From the NCBI GenBank assembly GCA_002412545.1, contig DHVG01000002.1, forward strand, positions 52,596 through 116,595: a stretch of 64,000 bases of DNA, given 5' to 3'. Under the pieces are notes generated by a model. That model worked only from the letters and a program-made list of their open reading frames with translations. It searched no databases and was not told the origin of the DNA. A program made the position numbers and the translations under genes. The stretch's first letter is position 1. Each line of letters begins with the position of its first letter. Below are positions 1 through 9,383 of the stretch, piece after piece. This stretch comes from Elusimicrobia bacterium UBA5214. Lineage in GTDB: Bacteria > Elusimicrobiota > UBA5214.

Positions 1-2
1 GT

Positions 3-242
3 GCAGTTAAGGTGTTAGGTGATAAAACATTAAGGACTATTGCAAGGGAACTTGTTAATACTGTCCGTAATAATGTTACAATAGACTGGACTTTAAGAGA
101 GAGTGTTCAGGCAAGGCTCAGGGTTATGGTTAAGAGGATTTTAAGAAAATATGGCTATCCTCCAGACAAGCAGAAAAAAGCCACCGAGACGGTTTTGGAA
201 CAAGCAACATTAATTTGCAAGGACTGGGCTGAAGCTAAGTAG
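3..242 (+). CDS. hsdR: Type I restriction enzyme subunit R, C-terminal end (partial)
   Basis: The open frame runs in from the left edge of the window, so only about the last 79 residues are present. They match the well conserved C-terminus of HsdR (DUF3387-type region): an IARELV motif, then NVTIDW, then [12 protein letters not shown], then a final helix TVLEQA. HsdR is the ATP-dependent translocase and endonuclease subunit of type I restriction-modification enzymes. The hsdM and hsdS genes are expected upstream, outside the window. The GTG at 12 is internal, not the start. It is followed after 49 bases by another large defence-type gene on the same strand. Confidence 0.85.
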   Translation, partial: AVKVLGDKTLRTIARELVNTVRNNVTIDWTLRESVQARLRVMVKRILRKYGYPPDKQKKATETVLEQATLICKDWAEAK

Positions 243-291
243 CACATTAACTCCCTTTCTCCAGACATATTTTGAAAGCACAATCATATAC

Positions 292-3200
292 TTGACAAAT
301 GGAGTGCAGTACAATTTGACTTGGAACGATAAAATAGCAAAATTAGTCGAGCTATTTTTCTCTTTTAGTGTTAAGGATATTTCTACATCGCTTTTGTGTT
401 CTTATTTATGGCTGCCTAATATAGCGAGTCCAATCAAACATTTATTTCTATATTCCATATTAGCCTCTTTAGAACCTACTAAATTTCAAAAAGAAGACAA
501 AATTAGACAATATGAAGATTTTGTTACTTTTTTGAAAAATATTTATTCTCTTGTTCCTTCGTTCTATTTATTAGAGGATTACATCCCAGAAATAGATTGG
601 GGCGAAGTTAAATTTCATTATAAGAACCACAATTATAAAATATTTTATGGGAGTGAACTTGGAAATGTTTACGATTATCTTACTTTATTTCAGATTATCT
701 ATACACCTTGGGATGAAGAATATTTCCAACAAACGAACAGGTCCGCATCCAAGGAATTAGAATTTTGTTTGAAATTACAAGATTATTTTATTTCTGAAAT
801 AAAACAAAATGTTGATAAGAAAAGGTTGGAAACTGTAGAACCCGGGAGTATAGAAATTCCAGAAAAAGAGTTTTGGGAGTCTATAAGTCTTTTCATAAGC
901 ATCTTTGACCCACTTAAAATTATGGAAAATGGGAACCCCATTGAGATGTATTCAATCAACATAGGTGAATACAACTTTCTTGAAAAAAATGAACAAAGTT
1001 TTAATAAAATGTGTCTTAAAGGAACATTGCTCCCATATTACTTTTTAAAGGTTAGTGATAAATATTACCCCCTAATGCCTCGTCGATTTTCTATGACATT
1101 AATTGATAAGTGGGCGGTATTGCTTTACGCTATTAAGGATAAAATATCAAAAGGCAAATTTTCTTATTCTTTGGGATATGGGGGAGCTTTACACAAATAT
1201 ATAAAGGGAAGATGTAAGACTAGATATATATTTCCATTAGTCAGTGCTGTTGATAAAGAAAATCGGGCACATAGTCTCATATACAATACATCCTTAATTG
1301 TAAAAAACAAATTACTGCTCATTTACCTACTTGAACCCACATCTGATTTTTCTGAAGAATTGCAAAAGGTTAAAAAAGAAGTTAAAGAATCCTTAGAACT
1401 ATTAGAAAATCAGCCAACTACATTAGCACTCCATTTAGAAAGAAAAAATATTTCTTTTACGCCTCATTCCAGTAAAGAGCAGTTAGAACCTTATCCAATT
1501 ATTCTAATCCCTAATATTTTCACTGAACTCAGCAAGATAGAAATTCCAGTTGATATGCCTGGGAAAGTTCTCCCCCTTGATAACTTTTTGGCTCTCATTG
1601 ATGAGGTAGAAGATATTCAAGAACTAATTGAATTTTTCAATTTTCTTGATAGCGAGGAGCGTATAAAGTCTCCTTTTACCATCATTCTTGATAAGTTTGG
1701 CGCTTATAAAGATTCTGCAGGAGTTTTAGTACCCGGGGCTCGTGAACCAAATCTTATCGGATTAGATCCTCACTGGGGGTCACATTTTAGATACAAGAGT
1801 TTAAAAGCATTTTGGGAAATATATCCACCAGTTGATTTTTTTGATCACCCAAGAACTTGGAAAGTGAGTCGTGAGACACCAACAAGAATTCGGTTTGAAG
1901 CAAGAGGGTTTTTGGGTGCTGCAATATACACGGCCATAAATGACAGTAATCTTTTTTGCAATGCACCATTTCATGCGATGAATTTTGATCAAGCACAATT
2001 GTCTAATCTTCTTATGGAATGCCTAGAGGATTCAATCTCTGCAGTCAAGGATATAATAAAAAACTTAGCGGTATTCTCACAGTATAGACAATTTCAGGTT
2101 TCGTTTTTTCCTGATTCTTTAGTTCAATCAAATGACGATTTTAAACATTTAAGACATTTAAATTGTAAAGGTAAATTATGGATGAGTGATACTGGTTTTG
2201 TTCAGGAAGGTATTCCAGGATTAAGAATAGTCTTTAATTATGACCAAGTTCAAAAAAGTCTTCTCAATGCTAAAGATAATTCTACGGAAATTAAATTGTT
2301 AATAGAGTTTTTGGAAAAAATTAATGCCGTCTGTTATGACCACAATATTAGAAATATTAAGAAATTGATTATTAGAAGAATACATGGCAAAAAACCACGT
2401 TTCAAAATTTTCATGTTTGACAAAGAAGTTGAATTTCCTGATTTGGCTAGTTTTGTTTCTCCCGAACCTAAACATTTCAAATTAGCACGGAAATCCATCG
2501 CTCAGATTGCCAAGAATTCTAATATTAATTCTGGTGAATATGTCATGCCGCAAGCTAAAGATATTATAGATAAAGTCAAGAAGGAGGTAATAAGTGAACT
2601 AAATAAAAAAGTTAGAAATTTTGATTTTAGGTCGTCTATTCCTTTTCTAATTGGAAATACAGATGGCGTATTGCACTTATTTGAACGCGAAAAAATGTTG
2701 GCTAGACAATCGGATTCTATAGAAGTTGATTATGAACGAGACAAGAAATACTCGGAAACGTATAGGAAATTTATTTCTAATCACAAGAATTACCGTTATC
2801 TTATTGAGAAATTTGTTCAGTTGAAACCCTCCGGAAAAGAAAAATTAACAGAAGATATTTTGCAGTATCTTTTGGCACTCATTGACCAATTGCATTTAAT
2901 ATATGAAGCGAGTGATTTTTTACATTACGGGATACAACCAATTGGACTCGTTATTTCAGATGATTATATATTCCAAGTTAAATATGAGCAAGGATTTGAT
3001 GAGAAACAAAAGGCTTTTGCTCAGGAACAGGCGAAATATGATTTGGGGGTAATCGGTGAAAGAAACGATCGTGTCTTTTCTCCGAGAGATGTAAAAGTGT
3101 TTATAGAAGAATTGAATGAAGCTTTTTATTCAGAGCTTAGTTTTTCTTTGCAAAACATGGTTTTGGTTTGTGAGATATTGTCTAATTGGCCATTTCATAA

Positions 3201-4062
3201 CAAGACTCAAATTAACACTTATTACACAAGTAAGCTGGAAGAAATTGTTTTAGTTTGTGAGAAAAATATCCCATCTCTTAAAAAGAATGAAATAATAGGA
3301 ATAATCGGTTTTTTAACATTAAAGCAAGAAAACATGCTTAAAATAGACGGTCAAGAAAATCCTTGTGAAGACCTTCCTGTTTGGGAAATTTCAAAAAGGT
3401 TACACCGTTATAACTTGAAACCGTTAATATTAATTGATGATTTCTATTATTGGGGTCCCTATTCAACGCAAAGGGTAGGAAAGATATGGGTTGGAAGAAT
3501 TTTGTCTGGTTCTCTGCCAGTTTTAATAGATAAGAAAAAAATTGGTCAAGTCCTCGAAGAGGAGAAAAAATTGATAGAAAAGACCCTCGAAACAAGGACA
3601 TATGAAATTTCAAAAAGATTTACAGTGTATGTTGAAAAAAACGTAGAACTATACAAAAGGGATAAAGGTGGTAGGCATCCCGTAGATTTGGGCGATTATG
3701 ATGTTTTGGCTTTTCTGGAAACGAAAAATGTTATTTTGAATATTGAGTGTAAAGACATATTGCAGGTATCTTGTTTGAAAGATGTAAAGAGATTAAGGGA
3801 AAAAATATTTGGTGAAGAAAGTGATAGAGGGCATATAGGCCGAATTGAAGTACGAACTAAGTATTTGATAAAGAATATAACAAGAATAATGATGGTTTTG
3901 CAATGGCCTTTTGATAGAAGTAACATACCTAATATTGTTTCAATATATGTTTCTAGACATTTATATTGGTGGACAGTAAATCCACCATATGAAACTGACA
4001 TTAAATTTATAAGAATAGATTCTCTGGATGATTTTTTATCAAACCTGTCAAACAACTCATGA
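292..4062 (+). CDS. Large protein with C-terminal PD-(D/E)XK nuclease-like motif
   Basis: A 1256-residue protein on the same strand as hsdR and 49 bases after it. I do not recognise the family of the first 1100 residues. They are lysine- and aromatic-rich, with no Walker motif or membrane segment that I can see. Near the C-terminus, around residues 1135 to 1155, GDYDVLAF is followed after a short hydrophobic strand by NIECKD. This is the acidic residue plus E-x-K layout of PD-(D/E)XK nucleases. Next to a type I restriction subunit, a DNA-targeting defence role is a reasonable inference. The TTG start at 292 lacks a clear ribosome site; GTG at 304 is an alternative. The next gene is convergent, 20 bases away. 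Confidence 0.7.
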   Translation: MTNGVQYNLTWNDKIAKLVELFFSFSVKDISTSLLCSYLWLPNIASPIKHLFLYSILASLEPTKFQKEDKIRQYEDFVTFLKNIYSLVPSFYLLEDYIPEIDWGEVKFHYKNHNYKIFYGSELGNVYDYLTLFQIIYTPWDEEYFQQTNRSASKELEFCLKLQDYFISEIKQNVDKKRLETVEPGSIEIPEKEFWESISLFISIFDPLKIMENGNPIEMYSINIGEYNFLEKNEQSFNKMCLKGTLLPYYFLKVSDKYYPLMPRRFSMTLIDKWAVLLYAIKDKISKGKFSYSLGYGGALHKYIKGRCKTRYIFPLVSAVDKENRAHSLIYNTSLIVKNKLLLIYLLEPTSDFSEELQKVKKEVKESLELLENQPTTLALHLERKNISFTPHSSKEQLEPYPIILIPNIFTELSKIEIPVDMPGKVLPLDNFLALIDEVEDIQELIEFFNFLDSEERIKSPFTIILDKFGAYKDSAGVLVPGAREPNLIGLDPHWGSHFRYKSLKAFWEIYPPVDFFDHPRTWKVSRETPTRIRFEARGFLGAAIYTAINDSNLFCNAPFHAMNFDQAQLSNLLMECLEDSISAVKDIIKNLAVFSQYRQFQVSFFPDSLVQSNDDFKHLRHLNCKGKLWMSDTGFVQEGIPGLRIVFNYDQVQKSLLNAKDNSTEIKLLIEFLEKINAVCYDHNIRNIKKLIIRRIHGKKPRFKIFMFDKEVEFPDLASFVSPEPKHFKLARKSIAQIAKNSNINSGEYVMPQAKDIIDKVKKEVISELNKKVRNFDFRSSIPFLIGNTDGVLHLFEREKMLARQSDSIEVDYERDKKYSETYRKFISNHKNYRYLIEKFVQLKPSGKEKLTEDILQYLLALIDQLHLIYEASDFLHYGIQPIGLVISDDYIFQVKYEQGFDEKQKAFAQEQAKYDLGVIGERNDRVFSPRDVKVFIEELNEAFYSELSFSLQNMVLVCEILSNWPFHNKTQINTYYTSKLEEIVLVCEKNIPSLKKNEIIGIIGFLTLKQENMLKIDGQENPCEDLPVWEISKRLHRYNLKPLILIDDFYYWGPYSTQRVGKIWVGRILSGSLPVLIDKKKIGQVLEEEKKLIEKTLETRTYEISKRFTVYVEKNVELYKRDKGGRHPVDLGDYDVLAFLETKNVILNIECKDILQVSCLKDVKRLREKIFGEESDRGHIGRIEVRTKYLIKNITRIMMVLQWPFDRSNIPNIVSIYVSRHLYWWTVNPPYETDIKFIRIDSLDDFLSNLSNNS

Positions 4063-4082
4063 TAGTTTCTTTATTATCTTTA

Positions 4083-6092
4083 CTACGCGAACCAAGCATG
4101 CACCGATGATAGGATTATTTTTGCTTTTCCATCTGCGACAGAATTTCTTTTTCTTAAATCTCTTTCTATTCTTTCTTTTACGTGGCTAGTTACAGCTACA
4201 ATCACTATCTCATCAATACCCGCCTTCAGGCATTTTTCTATATTTCTGATAACATCCGATTTTCCAGTTTCTACTTCTACAGCAATTTTCTTATCTCCAT
4301 TTATCACTAACACATCAACATTTCCATTTACCGGTTCTTCAATGTGCACTTCATAGCCTTTTTTTCTGTAGTAGTTAGCAATTTTGTGTTTCCAAAATCT
4401 ATGCTCAATACCGTTTGTGTCGCGAGGAACTTTGAAGCCCATTTCTTCGAGAATTGATTTTGCTTTCTCGGTCAATTCAAGCAAAATAATCCTTCCGTTT
4501 GACAATGTTATTTCTTTTTCTTCTATGAAGCCTTCCACAAAAAGGTCATTTTTTATTTTATTACCTTTTCTTCTATTCACACTCACTCTTTCATATCTTT
4601 CCACCACGCCGCTGAATGGATATTTTAGTATATCTATTAATAAGGATGTTTCATCTTCATTTATATCCGTTTTTGGAATATGTGGAACGTCTTGAATTAA
4701 GCCCTGATTCTGCAAAATTTCGGCGAAATAACTTGCCATCTTTTCTTTCACTTGTTCGTCACTAACAAGTCCTTTTGAGATTTCAAATTCAGGAATTTTT
4801 ATCAAAAAAGGTGTATGAATTCTTCCCTGAAGCTTAACAATTGCTTCTCCAATCTCAAGAGTTCCGAGAAATTGTTTATCTTCGTCGTCAAGAAGCATGC
4901 AATTTGCAGCAACGTTAACGTCTTTCCTATGTTTTAAATTCATACAGATTGTACAGTATGTGTTTCCAAGAGCAGGAAGTGAAATCTGTGAAGGATGCTG
5001 GTCAATAATTATCATTGACTCGCCAAATTCTCTTATTTCTCTAAAAGTTGTTTCCATAACCATTTCGCCGCCAATTAAACTTGCCTTTTCACCCGAAAGA
5101 ATGTGATGTGCCTCTTCAATAATTATTGCATGCTTGAACTCTTCTCTAACGTTTTCAGCAAGTCGGAAATGATGAATCCATAAAATTAGTGCCTCAATGA
5201 AAAAAATTTTGTCGCTATGAGTTAAAGCATCCAATTCTAAGATAACTTTTTTCTCAAGCAATTCGTCAATACCCTGATTTCTTCTTGCGTTCAGAGCATA
5301 ACCAACCTGACCAAAACAAAGTGTTTGAATTGCTCTCAGCGTTGAACTTAACCAATTCACTTCTCTTGCCGTTGCCTTGTAATTCTTTAACCACCTTAAC
5401 ACATCACGGAAAGTAGGATAATCGCTTGCGTTTTCTGAATAAACACCATATTTTTCATAAACGGCATTTATTGCTTTCTGCAGAAGATACATGACGCCGT
5501 TTCCTAAATAATAGGCATGAGCAATAATTTCAATTAATTTCTTGAGCCACGTTCGAGAATCAGTTCCCTTGGGAGGAATTAGAGGGTTGAATCTCAAAGG
5601 CAAGACTTTTCTGCCCAATGTAAAAATCAGAATGTCCTCAAAACCCGGGACTATTGTCAAATCACGATAATTTCTTTTCCAATCAAACAGGATGAATGGC
5701 TTACTTTTCTTTACCAGTTCCCGGACAACATGAAAACCGAGGTTTGTTTTTCCTGCTCCGCTTCTTCCAAAAATTCCAACGTGCTGGATCCATTCATCCT
5801 CACGCAAACCGAAAGGATAAATTTCGTCATCGTTGTAAACTACGTTGCCTATGAAATAATCACCGGTTACTTTTTCCTTTTTTGGAGGATAAAGCAGCAT
5901 GGTTTCTTTCTCAAGGTCATTGCCTATAACCTTCATCGCAAGGAGTTTCAGATACTCTTCAATCTCTTCTTTTCCTTTCTCATCCTCAAGCGAATAGGTC
6001 TGCCAGATTTTGTCTATTCTTGAACCTAGTATCGGCTTTAGTTTTCTGCATAATTGCTTTATCCTCTCTGTTTTGAAATCAGCATTGACCAT
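4083..6092 (-). CDS. HerA/FtsK-type ATPase with C-terminal nuclease-like domain
   Basis: 669 residues. Walker A GRSGAGKT is near residues 109-116 and a Walker B strand AIIIEEAHHIL near 325, the pattern of HerA/VirB4-like (DUF87) hexameric DNA pumps. The middle part resembles a winged helix (around 500-560). The last 80 residues contain NVDVLV, then a strand, then AVEVETGK, similar to the D...E-x-E/K core of PD-(D/E)XK folds. It starts one base after the stop of the upstream minus-strand gene, so the two are probably translated together. A second ATPase of similar build is at 32866-35070. Possible roles are DNA translocation in transfer or partition, or defence (HerA with SIR2 or nuclease partners is known). 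The SIR2 gene here is 10 kb away. Confidence 0.85.
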   Translation of the reverse strand: MVNADFKTERIKQLCRKLKPILGSRIDKIWQTYSLEDEKGKEEIEEYLKLLAMKVIGNDLEKETMLLYPPKKEKVTGDYFIGNVVYNDDEIYPFGLREDEWIQHVGIFGRSGAGKTNLGFHVVRELVKKSKPFILFDWKRNYRDLTIVPGFEDILIFTLGRKVLPLRFNPLIPPKGTDSRTWLKKLIEIIAHAYYLGNGVMYLLQKAINAVYEKYGVYSENASDYPTFRDVLRWLKNYKATAREVNWLSSTLRAIQTLCFGQVGYALNARRNQGIDELLEKKVILELDALTHSDKIFFIEALILWIHHFRLAENVREEFKHAIIIEEAHHILSGEKASLIGGEMVMETTFREIREFGESMIIIDQHPSQISLPALGNTYCTICMNLKHRKDVNVAANCMLLDDEDKQFLGTLEIGEAIVKLQGRIHTPFLIKIPEFEISKGLVSDEQVKEKMASYFAEILQNQGLIQDVPHIPKTDINEDETSLLIDILKYPFSGVVERYERVSVNRRKGNKIKNDLFVEGFIEEKEITLSNGRIILLELTEKAKSILEEMGFKVPRDTNGIEHRFWKHKIANYYRKKGYEVHIEEPVNGNVDVLVINGDKKIAVEVETGKSDVIRNIEKCLKAGIDEIVIVAVTSHVKERIERDLRKRNSVADGKAKIILSSVHAWFA

Positions 6093-6093
6093 T

Positions 6094-6792
6094 TTAATAT
6101 TCGCTCAGGAAAAGGTTTGCCCTTCTCACGCTTCCTTTGTATTCTTCAAGCATCTTCAGCAGCTCCTGCCTTAATGGCAAGGTGTCTCGCCAGCAACTTA
6201 TCTGCTCTGTCCTTCTTTGTTTTTCCAAATCAGCAATAACCCTTTCAAGCGAGCCTCTTGCTTGCATGGCCCCGGTAATAGTTGCCTTGTAATGGTTTGA
6301 ATGGCTGTCAACAAGCCTTCTTTCAATTTCTGAAAGGTTCTTGTGTTTTATCTTTTCTCTTTCCTTAATCAAGAGCAAAAGTTGAATCAGAGATGCTTTT
6401 TTCAAAGTAACTTTTTCTGTAAGCACTTGGGAAGAAAGGTCCTGCTGTTTTGAATAAAGAAGCTGTCCGATAAGTTCAGATTCTGACAAAGATTTTTGCT
6501 TGTAGCCAACTGGTTTATCAAGGTAGTACACCTTTCCTTTTGAATCAAAATCTTTAAGAAAGGAATAAGTGGAGGTATGGTTTCCTTGGTAGGAAGACCG
6601 TTTCCCATACGCTGGATAAATAATTCCGTACATTTTTCCTCTGTAATGATTTTGTAGTGGTAATGGCAATGAAGCAGGGATTAAAAAGCTTATACCGAAA
6701 CAAGTGATAGTCCCATGTCCTTGAGCCTGTTCAGGTTTTATTCTGGTAGGAAGTGGCAGAGGGATCCGGCCAAGGACGGAAAGAGCCTTCAT
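6094..6792 (-). CDS. Unknown protein coupled to the HerA-type ATPase
   Basis: Up to 232 residues, ending one base before the ATPase start, so it heads a two-gene minus-strand operon. I do not recognise the family. The first 50 residues are proline- and glycine-rich. The last 140 are helical and charged, with basic and glutamine-rich stretches that could bind DNA or a partner. The start is uncertain: ATG at 6792, or the internal ATG at 6633, which begins MYGIIYPAYGKR. An AT-rich box reading ATTTTATAT on the minus strand lies only about 10 bases before the 6792 start. If that is a promoter box, it would favour a downstream start. Confidence 0.55.
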   Translation of the reverse strand: MKALSVLGRIPLPLPTRIKPEQAQGHGTITCFGISFLIPASLPLPLQNHYRGKMYGIIYPAYGKRSSYQGNHTSTYSFLKDFDSKGKVYYLDKPVGYKQKSLSESELIGQLLYSKQQDLSSQVLTEKVTLKKASLIQLLLLIKEREKIKHKNLSEIERRLVDSHSNHYKATITGAMQARGSLERVIADLEKQRRTEQISCWRDTLPLRQELLKMLEEYKGSVRRANLFLSEY

Positions 6793-7185
6793 CGGCTGAT
6801 ATAAAATATGGCAAAAGATGGCAAAGTCAATTTATGGGTTTTCCATTTCCATTTCTTGGGCTCATTATCCCCTCCTTCTCGTCTGGAAATGGTATTTATA
6901 TGATATTTCTATTAACCATTCATATTTTGGTCTATTCATGGCCGTATTGGTACTTTTTTATGGTTATTTAACCTTTGTTTGGGGCGCCCGAAGGGCGCCA
7001 CGCGGTATCCCGCCGAAGCGAAGCGAAGGCGGTAATATTTTTATTTTTAATTGATTTTTGTTTTTTAATGTATTTTTAATTTGTTTGTTTTGCGTTTGGA
7101 TTTTTGCGTAGCATAATGCTTTGCCCTTGGTAAAATTGAAGCAAGATAGTCACGAGTGCATCTTTTTTAGATGCTTTTTGCTTGC
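6793..7185. other. Intergenic region with hairpins; no supported gene
   Basis: About 390 bases between two minus-strand genes. A perfect hairpin GGCGCCC-GAA-GGGCGCC sits near 6980; read on the minus strand its loop is a stable c(UUCG)g tetraloop. A second hairpin, CCGCC...GGCGG around GAAGCGAAGCGAA, is near 7011-7033. A third, GCATC-TTTTTTA-GATGC near 7158-7176, lies just past the end of the 7186 gene and may be its terminator. Two overlapping plus-strand frames (6753-6971 and 6818-7054) could encode short hydrophobic peptides, but neither has a ribosome site, so I do not call them. Confidence 0.5.
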
Positions 7186-7503
7186 TCAATTAGGAAGGCG
7201 AGAGTTCTGGTGGTAAACTCTTCCTTGTTCTTTGTAGACAATTTCGCCAAATGCTTGTTGCTTCTTGCGGACACGCCAGAGCAGTTCTTCTGCAACAAGC
7301 AGGCAGTTTTCAATCCATTCAAGCTCTTTTTGCTGAATGTTTTCAATGTCAGCGAAGTTGTAAAGCGCATATGTAATTCGCTTTGCTGATTTTTTCAATC
7401 TGCTGAATCTGTCATCAATTACAAGAACAGCATTGTTTTCTCTGTTAGCACTATTGTTTCTGTTAGCTCTGTTAACTTCTGTTAATTCTTTTTTCTCATT
7501 CAT
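7186..7503 (-). CDS. Small helical protein, unknown
   Basis: 105 residues when started at ATG 7503. That start sits just after the ribosome site AAAGGGGGTAAAG, so the longer open frame from 7572 is better read as leader. The N-terminus is low complexity, rich in asparagine and arginine (NRANRNNSANRENN). It is followed by about 75 residues of charged helix containing KRITYALYNFADIENI. This resembles the small four-helix proteins of plasmids and phages, but I recognise no family. Its leader matches the one upstream of the 9918-10355 gene. Confidence 0.5.
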   Translation of the reverse strand: MNEKKELTEVNRANRNNSANRENNAVLVIDDRFSRLKKSAKRITYALYNFADIENIQQKELEWIENCLLVAEELLWRVRKKQQAFGEIVYKEQGRVYHQNSRLPN

Positions 7504-7562
7504 TTTCTCTTTACCCCCTTTCATTTGCATCATTCCGTCGTGGTAATATTTATTTTTCATGT
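7504..7562 (-). promoter_or_regulatory. Conserved leader, copy 1
   Basis: Read on the minus strand, this leader has ATGAAAAATAAA, then CCACGACGGAATGATG, then CAAATGAAAGGGGGTA, then the start codon. The leader at 10356-10412 has the same order: ATGAAAAAC, then GCACGACGCGATGAAG, then CAAATGAAAGGAGGTA. The frame is open into the gene in both copies. It could be a short N-terminal extension or, more likely, a shared leader around a strong ribosome site. Confidence 0.5.
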
Positions 7563-7639
7563 TTGAGTTCAAGGGGTGAAATATTTACGCTTTTAGCGAA
7601 GCGACCCGAAGGGGAAAAGCCTAAATAGATTCACCCTTT

Positions 7640-7843
7640 TTGTTTTTGGAAAAAGACCACGACGAAAATTTTTTTCAACAGGGGGTAAAGTTAATTCTGT
7701 TAGTTCTTCTAACTCTGTTAATTCTGTTAGTTCTGCTAATTCTTTTCACTCTGGCAATTTTGGGAATTATGTTAATTCTTTTTCTTGTTCTGGCAAATCT
7801 GTTAGTCCATTTTGTTGTTGGATTTTTTGTAACCACACAATGA
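7640..7843 (+). CDS. Possible small hydrophobic membrane protein
   Basis: A 67-codon frame whose last 50 residues are almost all leucine, isoleucine and valine, long enough for two membrane helices. The DNA is low complexity, made of variants of CTGTTAATT. The annotated TTG at 7640 is doubtful. The 5' part contains CCACGACGAAAAT and CAACAGGGGGTAAAG, resembling the conserved leader upstream of two minus-strand genes. If that is the ribosome site, translation would start near 7690. It could be a toxin-like peptide or non-coding. Confidence 0.3.
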   Translation: MFLEKDHDENFFQQGVKLILLVLLTLLILLVLLILFTLAILGIMLILFLVLANLLVHFVVGFFVTTQ

Positions 7844-7850
7844 TGGTTAC

Positions 7851-7870
7851 AAACCGAAAGATTTAAATAC
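7851..7870 (+). promoter_or_regulatory. Archaeal-type BRE/TATA promoter, copy A
   Basis: AAACCGAAAG is followed by ATTTAAATAC. CGAAAG fits an archaeal B-recognition element and TTTAAATA (7862-7869) a TATA box. The centre of the TATA box is 25-26 bases before the ATG at 7891, the distance expected for a leaderless archaeal transcript, and there is no ribosome site. The same 18 bases, with the same distance to ATG, occur before the gene at 24245. Confidence 0.6.
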
Positions 7871-7890
7871 CCTTGTTTCCTAAATAAATT

Positions 7891-8469
7891 ATGAGAAAAG
7901 CCATGAAAAACGAAAAATTGGAAGATGTTGTGAGAAGAACCGAAACACTCGTCGGTAGAGAGAAGTCTTTTGACATGGTTAAAGTTTTCTTCGGTGCGCA
8001 GCCTGGAGACTCAATAATTTGTAACGCAGAAAACAAAGAAGAATTGACTAGCTTGCTAAAAAAAATTGCTTCGGAAAATGGGAATTTTGGTTTTGAATAC
8101 AAAGGATTTGACTATGAATTATGGAAAAGACAGGGGCTCGGTGTTTATGTGTTTTACAATCAAGAAGCTGTAAAAGAAGCTGAAAAGAAAAATAGTTTGA
8201 AAGGTCTCCTTAGCACATACCTCAGGGAGTATATGAAAATTCAGGACGATAAATTCGACAAGAAAACGAGGGATAGAATCCTGGGAATTTTTTATGGTTT
8301 TCCTAGTTGCTGCATAAAGAAATGTCCTGAAGAGTTGAGACACACTCCTCCTGAAGACGATGGCTTAAATAAATATACAGAGCACGACTGGTGTTCGAAA
8401 GATTGCAAAAAAAGCAAACAACTGAATGATAAATATGAAAATATCTATAAACAGTTTTATAGGAACTAA
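7891..8469 (+). CDS. DUF483-like protein
   Basis: 192 residues. The segment FYGFPSCCIKKCPEE (around residues 129-143) matches the Y-G-x-P-x-C-C-I signature that I associate with DUF483, a family of unknown function known mostly from archaea. Four or more cysteines cluster in the C-terminal third (CC, C, then WCSKDCKK), suggesting metal binding. It starts directly downstream of an archaeal-type promoter with no ribosome site, so gene and promoter may have been acquired together from an archaeon. It ends tail-to-tail with the next gene, overlapping by four bases. Confidence 0.6.
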   Translation: MRKAMKNEKLEDVVRRTETLVGREKSFDMVKVFFGAQPGDSIICNAENKEELTSLLKKIASENGNFGFEYKGFDYELWKRQGLGVYVFYNQEAVKEAEKKNSLKGLLSTYLREYMKIQDDKFDKKTRDRILGIFYGFPSCCIKKCPEELRHTPPEDDGLNKYTEHDWCSKDCKKSKQLNDKYENIYKQFYRN

Positions 8470-9011
8470 CCTTTCACCCCACCACATCCGGTACAGATAT
8501 ACCATGTTTCTATTTGATATCCGTCCTTGGTCTTTGCAATTTTGAATTTTGGGAGGTGCGGCACATGAGCTCCGATTGTTTGGCACCAACCATCATAGGG
8601 CCTGAGTGCACCTGCAATCACGGTAGCTTCCTCGTAGCTTCCGACGATTTGTATGTCTTTCTTCTCCATTGGAATAGACCTCCTTACTTCCTCTGATGAT
8701 GTGGCAGAAAGACTGTATATTCTTCTGCTAACTCTTTCTTGTGTTTCTTTTGGCCATGATGCCAACTTTCGTTGTACAAAAGACAAAACAGTTTGTTTTG
8801 AACAATCTCTGCATGCAACACCAAGTGCAAGCGATGACAAGCCAGAAAGTGTACATTGACACCTGAGAAAAGAAGTTGTCCACTTCACAGTGCAATTCTG
8901 CAAGTCCGCTATGTCGTGTGAGACTATTCCTTCATTTTTCAATATTTCAATTATTTCCTTCATTTCCCATTCTGTCAGAAGCCTGCAATTTTGGTCTACT
9001 GCCACTTTCAA
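8466..9011 (-). CDS. Unknown cysteine-containing protein
   Basis: 181 residues; family not recognised. The middle carries paired cysteines (CQC, then CRDC) and the C-terminus ends in YICTGCGGVKG, which could complete a zinc site. The TTG start at 9011 follows a ribosome site GAGGA five bases upstream; GTG at 9005 is an alternative. Upstream on the minus strand, ATGACA and TATAAA are spaced 17 bases apart (9068-9040), a plausible sigma-70 promoter. The gene is convergent with the DUF483-like gene. Confidence 0.55.
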   Translation of the reverse strand: MKVAVDQNCRLLTEWEMKEIIEILKNEGIVSHDIADLQNCTVKWTTSFLRCQCTLSGLSSLALGVACRDCSKQTVLSFVQRKLASWPKETQERVSRRIYSLSATSSEEVRRSIPMEKKDIQIVGSYEEATVIAGALRPYDGWCQTIGAHVPHLPKFKIAKTKDGYQIETWYICTGCGGVKG

Positions 9012-9241
9012 TTTCCTCTTTGCAACTTCGCAATCTAGTTTTATAGTTTAGAAAAAATTTATTGTCATGTCAAAATTTCTTGTGAATTTTCAAATAGTAG
9101 AAATCCTTCTGTTCCAGATTCGCGGCTAAATCGTATAGGTTCAAATCGCATTAGTCAATGATTGCAGATTGTCGAAAAACAAGAATAAAAAATGGCAGAC
9201 AGGACAACAATTCCTAACTCTGCCAGACAAAAAATCTGCGT

Positions 9242-9382
9242 TTATTCCTTCAACAGTTGCTGGAATTCAATCTTCCACCCATGCTGCATCAAGATTCTTA
9301 ATAATGTTAGTCGTGTCATGTTTCCGGATATTCTGTATCCAGATTCATTTAAAAGCACCACAAAGTAAACCGGCATGCTCAT
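9242..9382 (-). CDS. Small protein, end of DUF6876 operon
   Basis: A 46-residue frame starting ATG 9382, one base after the stop of the DUF6876 gene, with an alternative ATG at 9376. The peptide begins MSMPVYFVVLLNESGY and continues with an amphipathic helix to LLKE. Position and orientation suggest the last gene of the minus-strand operon that begins at 10355. No family recognised. The 230 bases that follow (9012-9241) hold no gene that I can support. Confidence 0.4.
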   Translation of the reverse strand: MSMPVYFVVLLNESGYRISGNMTRLTLLRILMQHGWKIEFQQLLKE

Positions 9383-9383
9383 T

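Noticed and set aside
6753..7054. Two overlapping hydrophobic plus-strand frames
   Set aside because: No ribosome site, mutually exclusive frames, and the end runs into hairpin repeats.
9121..9170. tRNA-like GGTTCAAATC box at 9138-9147
   Set aside because: The flanking bases do not form a T-stem and no acceptor or anticodon arm can be drawn.
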